A stretch of DNA of 64,000 bases from an uncultured Lachnospiraceae bacterium (GTDB lineage Bacteria > Bacillota > Clostridia > Lachnospirales > Lachnospiraceae): the NCBI GenBank assembly GCA_910585345.1, contig CAJUDS010000002.1:124001-188000 (forward strand), written 5' to 3'. Within the stretch, counting starts at the first letter, position 1, and every line of letters starts with the position of its first letter. Both the position numbers and the translations under genes were made by a program. Of this stretch, positions 60,802 to 64,000 are shown in pieces. Under the pieces are notes generated by a model, which saw only the letters and a list, made by a program, of their open reading frames with translations, had not been told where the DNA came from and ran no database searches.

Positions 60802-61221
60802 TTACTTCTCCTTCGGTTTTACAAGCGCGCTGCCGGCGACGACCTGCTCGCCTCTCTGATTATAACAGTTCGTGGACAGGACTGCACGCTTTTTTTCCGT
60901 CTGCAGTTTTGATACGACAATCTCCACCCGCAAGGTATCCCCATAATACACAGGTTTCAGAAATGTCAGCTCCTGCTTCATATAGACCGCGCCTTCTCCC
61001 GGCAGTTCCATACCAATCATGGCGGAAATATAACTGCCGGCCAGCATCCCATGGGCAATTCTCCTGCCGAATCTTGTTTGGGCCGCATATTCTTCATCCA
61101 GATGCAGCGGATTTTTATCCTGGGATATTTCTGCAAATGCGGCTCCTGTCTCTTCTGTGACCAAAAACTCTTTTTCCGCCCTGAGACCGACAGAAAGCTC
61201 TTTCATTGATAAACTTTTCAT
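60802..61221 (-). CDS. MaoC-like hot-dog fold hydratase ((R)-specific enoyl-CoA hydratase type)
   Basis: A 139-residue single hot-dog domain. SQDKNPLHLDEEYAAQTRFG carries the Asp and His of the hydratase motif (D-x4-H), and RRIAHGMLAGSYISAMIG completes the family signature. Enzymes of this type add water to trans-2-enoyl-CoA to give (R)-3-hydroxyacyl-CoA. In a glycan operon next to a GNAT acyltransferase it may supply a 3-hydroxyacyl group for sugar N-acylation, which is inference. Its ATG follows the stop of the GtrII-like gene at once. Two hairpins without U-tract lie between its stop and the GNAT gene (about 60,739-60,801). Confidence 0.85.
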   Translation of the reverse strand: MKSLSMKELSVGLRAEKEFLVTEETGAAFAEISQDKNPLHLDEEYAAQTRFGRRIAHGMLAGSYISAMIGMELPGEGAVYMKQELTFLKPVYYGDTLRVEIVVSKLQTEKKRAVLSTNCYNQRGEQVVAGSALVKPKEK

Positions 61222-62862
61222 CTAATATTCTTCACCTTCACTGATTTTAACAACCATAACGCCGTCTATGATCTGTACCGCGCTTTCAGCGGGATAACTT
61301 TCCATCCGCCTAAAGGCCGGATTGCGCTCCACAGCCTCCCGCTGCTGCTCCGTAGCCTCCCGCACCGGAAAATGCAGGTATACTTCCAAATATTTTACAA
61401 TTGCCTCCTCGCTGTAAGAAGACCGCAGAAAAGTGCCCGGCATGTTGCGGAGCGTATCATAAGCCGGCTGCTCCACTTCATAATTTTGATTGACCAGCGC
61501 ACGGCAGTTGACAAAATAGACCGGAATGTCCTTATGCCACTGTGGCTGCTCCTCCATGCGGGCCGCAATCCGGCCCAGCAGCGCTCCCGTCGTCTCCGTC
61601 ATGGCCTCCATTCGATGATATGCCTGATTGCAGATCAGAAAGCCTGACAATATGGAAGCCGCCACTGCAACAGAACCTGCCCACTGCAACAGATTTTTTA
61701 ACCTGCAAGGCAGAAATGTTTGCCTTTCCTCTCTGCACGTATCCAGCATGGCCAACAGCAGCGCCCACAGAAACATCAGCGAGAAAATCATATATCTGTC
61801 CACGCCTGCTCCTACCCGGTCCGCCATCAGAAACGGCGCCGCATTGACCCCCAGGGGCAGAAAGCAAAACAAAAGGACCAATACCGCATTGGAACAGGTA
61901 TCGCTTCCCACACCGCCAGAGGCGCCCTCTTCTTTTTTACCGCCATCCATGCGCCCGCCGCGCAGTCTGCGAATCAAAATAACGCCAAATGCCACGGCGC
62001 CGATGACATTGCAGACAATACGGTCTATCGTATAAGTATACGCGGTCGTAAAAAAGTAACTCAAAAAATAGCCGTATGTGTACACCAGCCCTTTGGCAAT
62101 TCCCTTGGGCGTAAAGGAAGTCATATTGTCCACACCGTGATAGTCGCTCAGAGACACCCCCGTCACCGTGATGGCAAGCTGCAGGATCGCATAATAAAGC
62201 ACAAATCCTGCCGCCAGCATTGCCACTGCCCGTCCCACGGATAACGCAAAAGACTTCCAGCTGCTTTTCTCCCGAAATGCCTTCATAAAAAGCATCAGAT
62301 AAATCACACCGATCGTTGCCGACATGTAGGGCTGGTAAGCGCCCAGAGACAGACACAAAAGCGCCGCACCCCAGACAATGCCCCATTTGCATTTATAAAA
62401 AGTATACGCCGACGCAATCGAGAGCAGCAGCGCCAGCGTGATCTCATCGCAGTTAACACCATAGGACAAAACGCATGTCAAACCCGGAAATGTAACAAAC
62501 ACCAGGCCGAACAGCACCGCATAGACCCGGGAACGTATTTCCAGCAAATCTACAATCAGCGCCGCCGACAGCGAAATATACAACAGACTGATCACCGTAT
62601 TGAAGACCGGCATACTAAAGCTCGTAAACAGATTTGTTGCCACCGGCATGAACCACCGTCCCAGGCCAAGCGTATCTTCCTGAAAAAATGGCATTTCAGA
62701 GAAGATGTTTCCCATCTCAAAATAATTAAAAAATTTATGGCTCATATTGTAGAAATGAACCAGCAGTCCCGCCAGGAAAGTCATTGCAAATGTCCATCTG
62801 ACAGGCGGCGCGGTTTTATTGATTTTCTCATGGAACCAAACAATCGGATCTTTTGTCAGCAT
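61222..62862 (-). CDS. GtrII-like membrane glucosyltransferase (Glucos_trans_II)
   Basis: A 546-residue paralogue of the proteins at 41,629 and 53,894. QEDTLGLGRWFMPVATNLFT shows the family GRW, VISLLYISLSAALIVDLLEI the next helix, LTCVLSYGVNCDEITLALLL and LCLSLGAYQPYMSATIGVIY the further conserved turns. About eleven helices and then an outer C-terminal domain ending IIDGVMVVKISEGEEY. AAGGAG is ideally placed before the ATG at 62862; the longer reading to 62934 lacks a site. It should transfer a sugar from undecaprenyl phosphate, perhaps the one loaded by the GtrB-like enzyme of the same operon. Confidence 0.85.
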   Translation of the reverse strand: MLTKDPIVWFHEKINKTAPPVRWTFAMTFLAGLLVHFYNMSHKFFNYFEMGNIFSEMPFFQEDTLGLGRWFMPVATNLFTSFSMPVFNTVISLLYISLSAALIVDLLEIRSRVYAVLFGLVFVTFPGLTCVLSYGVNCDEITLALLLSIASAYTFYKCKWGIVWGAALLCLSLGAYQPYMSATIGVIYLMLFMKAFREKSSWKSFALSVGRAVAMLAAGFVLYYAILQLAITVTGVSLSDYHGVDNMTSFTPKGIAKGLVYTYGYFLSYFFTTAYTYTIDRIVCNVIGAVAFGVILIRRLRGGRMDGGKKEEGASGGVGSDTCSNAVLVLLFCFLPLGVNAAPFLMADRVGAGVDRYMIFSLMFLWALLLAMLDTCREERQTFLPCRLKNLLQWAGSVAVAASILSGFLICNQAYHRMEAMTETTGALLGRIAARMEEQPQWHKDIPVYFVNCRALVNQNYEVEQPAYDTLRNMPGTFLRSSYSEEAIVKYLEVYLHFPVREATEQQREAVERNPAFRRMESYPAESAVQIIDGVMVVKISEGEEY

Positions 62863-62872
62863 ATTTTTCTCC

Positions 62873-63583
62873 TTACGCCTCTCCCCGCAGTATGCGCCGG
62901 GATTTTTCAATACCGCAGTTAAACAGTAAATCAATGCTGCTCAGATACGGAATAAAACCGCCAAACTGCTGCGGATAAACAGGATGGGTAAACTTCTGCC
63001 AGATTACTTCAATACCCGCCTTCTCATAAACGGACGGATCATAATAATCTGCGGCGCCTGTACCCGAAAGATAAATGCTTGCACCCAGTTTCTTCATAAT
63101 ATCTACAATCATATCATTATTTTTTCCCTGCGGATCCAAATCGGAAGAAAAAATAATCTCTATCTCAATGCCAAACAATTCGATCAGCATTTTAATCGAA
63201 GCGAAGCTAAATTCCCAGAAATAAACGTAGGAACCGTGATACAGTTCTTCCACATATGGCATGATCTCCCTGTAATACTGCGCTTTCCGGTAATTCTGAT
63301 GGAGCAGTCCCAGATTATTTTTCTGCCATCTGCCGTCATCCAGCAAGAGAATATCTTTGATTTGTGTCTCCCGCGGCGCCTTTTTCACGCAGACCGTAAT
63401 CCACTGCTCCCCTTTTTCTGTCTTAATCTTATCCCGGTTCATCCAACTCCTGCTTGTTCCGTTTACATACTGGGCCGTCTCCAGCACCACATACGTGTCC
63501 GCATGCAGCAGTCTGTCAAAAAAACCAAGATACGGCATAAAATCCGGCTGGTGTATCACAATTGTTTTCTCTTTCCCGCTCAT
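62873..63583 (-). CDS. WbqC-like family protein
   Basis: A 236-residue member of the WbqC family (PF08889), seen in O-antigen and flagellin glycosylation loci. TIVIHQPDFMPYLGFFDRLL is its fixed N-terminus, VLETAQYVNGTSRSWMNRDK follows, and IYLSGTGAADYYDPSVYEKAGI and GGFIPYLSSIDLLFNCG complete it. Its reaction is not established; family members are thought to modify a sugar amine. AGGAAGG is just before the ATG at 63583, in preference to an ATG at 63610. It lies ten bases before the GtrII-like gene and 53 bases after the PseG/MurG-like gene. Confidence 0.9.
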   Translation of the reverse strand: MSGKEKTIVIHQPDFMPYLGFFDRLLHADTYVVLETAQYVNGTSRSWMNRDKIKTEKGEQWITVCVKKAPRETQIKDILLLDDGRWQKNNLGLLHQNYRKAQYYREIMPYVEELYHGSYVYFWEFSFASIKMLIELFGIEIEIIFSSDLDPQGKNNDMIVDIMKKLGASIYLSGTGAADYYDPSVYEKAGIEVIWQKFTHPVYPQQFGGFIPYLSSIDLLFNCGIEKSRRILRGEA

Positions 63584-63636
63584 TTTTCCTTCCTCACACC
63601 GGCGCCTCATGGCGGCCCGACTCCTGATCTATCTGT

Positions 63637-64000
63637 CTATCCTGCAAACAATATTTCACAAATACGCTCTGCGCCGGACAGACTCACCTTCTCCATGCCC
63701 CGTCTGCTCATAGAGGCAATATCTTTCATCTCATGAATCCTTTCCAGATGCATTTCCTTAAAATAGCCTGCAAATATACCGCACCCGCTGCGTTCTATAT
63801 ACCGCCCCACCTGTATCTCATGCGGTTCATTGGCAATTACAAGACACGGCAGGCCGCAGGCCGCCGCTTCCAGACAGGTCACGCCGCCGCCTGTCACGGC
63901 CAGATCAAATTGTGCAAAAAATTCCATCAGGGACGGTACAAAAGAGACGATGCGAAAATCAGTTCCTTCCACCGCTCTCTGTGCCTGCTCCCAAATAACG
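63637..64000 (-). CDS. PseG/MurG-like GT-B protein, C-terminal part (cut by right window edge)
   Basis: The frame is open to the right edge, leaving 121 codons of a C-terminal donor-type domain. VIWEQAQRAV, then FFAQFDLAVTGGGVTCLEAA and ACGLPCLVIANEPHEIQ recall PseG, the UDP-2,4-diacetamido-trideoxyaltrose hydrolase of pseudaminic acid synthesis, and MurG-like GT28 transferases; both share GGG/TxxE-type motifs, so the exact reaction cannot be told from this piece. If PseG, a nonulosonic-acid pathway would begin just outside the window. It is the first gene visible of the right-hand operon. Confidence 0.7.
   Translation of the reverse strand, partial: VIWEQAQRAVEGTDFRIVSFVPSLMEFFAQFDLAVTGGGVTCLEAAACGLPCLVIANEPHEIQVGRYIERSGCGIFAGYFKEMHLERIHEMKDIASMSRRGMEKVSLSGAERICEILFAG

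Noticed and set aside
1..64000. tRNA, rRNA, CRISPR, IS elements or prophage genes
   Set aside because: Reading through both strands showed no tRNA-like cloverleaf ends, regular spacer-repeat arrays, transposase motifs or phage structural proteins.

Overview
The window is almost wholly a surface-glycan biosynthesis region of a low-to-mid GC Gram-positive anaerobe. The strong GGAGG-type ribosome sites, the TTGaca/TATAAT promoters, the Crp/Fnr regulator beside a MATE pump and the style of the glycan genes point to Clostridia, most likely Lachnospiraceae; this assignment is inference, as no marker gene is present. I saw no rRNA, tRNA, CRISPR array, IS element, integrase or plasmid gene.

Main cluster, 1-49,421, all on the minus strand, read from right to left. 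A near-consensus promoter (49,393-49,421) precedes the polyprenyl glycosylphosphotransferase that should start the lipid-linked glycan (47,930-49,348). Then come a GT4, a UDP-glucose/GDP-mannose-type dehydrogenase, a heparinase II/III-like protein, a GtrII-like membrane glucosyltransferase, a GT4 and a methyltransferase. A break at 39,488-39,650 carries a promoter (minus) and a hairpin-T terminator facing the plus strand. A very long tightly packed run follows down to 2,534 with GT2 and GT4 transferases, GT-C membrane transferases, two MsbA/PglK-type ABC exporters (5,605-7,386; 19,559-21,373), asparagine synthase, a dTDP-3-amino-sugar set (FdtA/FdtB-like), CDP-glucose 4,6-dehydratase, acyltransferases and a gtrA-gtrB-GT87 triad. 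It closes with an intrinsic terminator at 2,461-2,494; a new promoter (2,308-2,336) serves GT8, GT2 and a GT4 that leaves the window. I count 27 glycosyltransferase-like genes besides the initiating enzyme, but recognise no Wzx flippase, Wzy polymerase or O-antigen ligase.

Regulatory and transport block, 49,469-53,893: a Crp/Fnr-family regulator (minus) and a MATE exporter (plus) diverge from overlapping promoters with a 12-bp palindrome between them; a methyl-accepting chemotaxis protein (minus) follows, ended by a strong terminator.

Right flank, 53,894-64,000: a plus-strand pair (GtrII-like transferase and acyltransferase 3) faces a minus-strand operon that enters from beyond the window: PseG/MurG-like protein (partial), WbqC-like protein, GtrII-like transferase, MaoC-like hydratase, GNAT acyltransferase, GtrB-like transferase, APC permease and YdjC/ChbG-like deacetylase, ended by a terminator overlapping the last stop codon. 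This looks like a second glycan-decoration unit with its own acyl-sugar chemistry.

Working model (inference): the WcaJ-like enzyme starts an undecaprenyl-linked glycan; the many cytoplasmic GT2/GT4 enzymes extend it; ABC exporters flip it; GtrB/GT-C pairs add side sugars outside the membrane; acyl, methyl, amide and amino-sugar enzymes diversify it.
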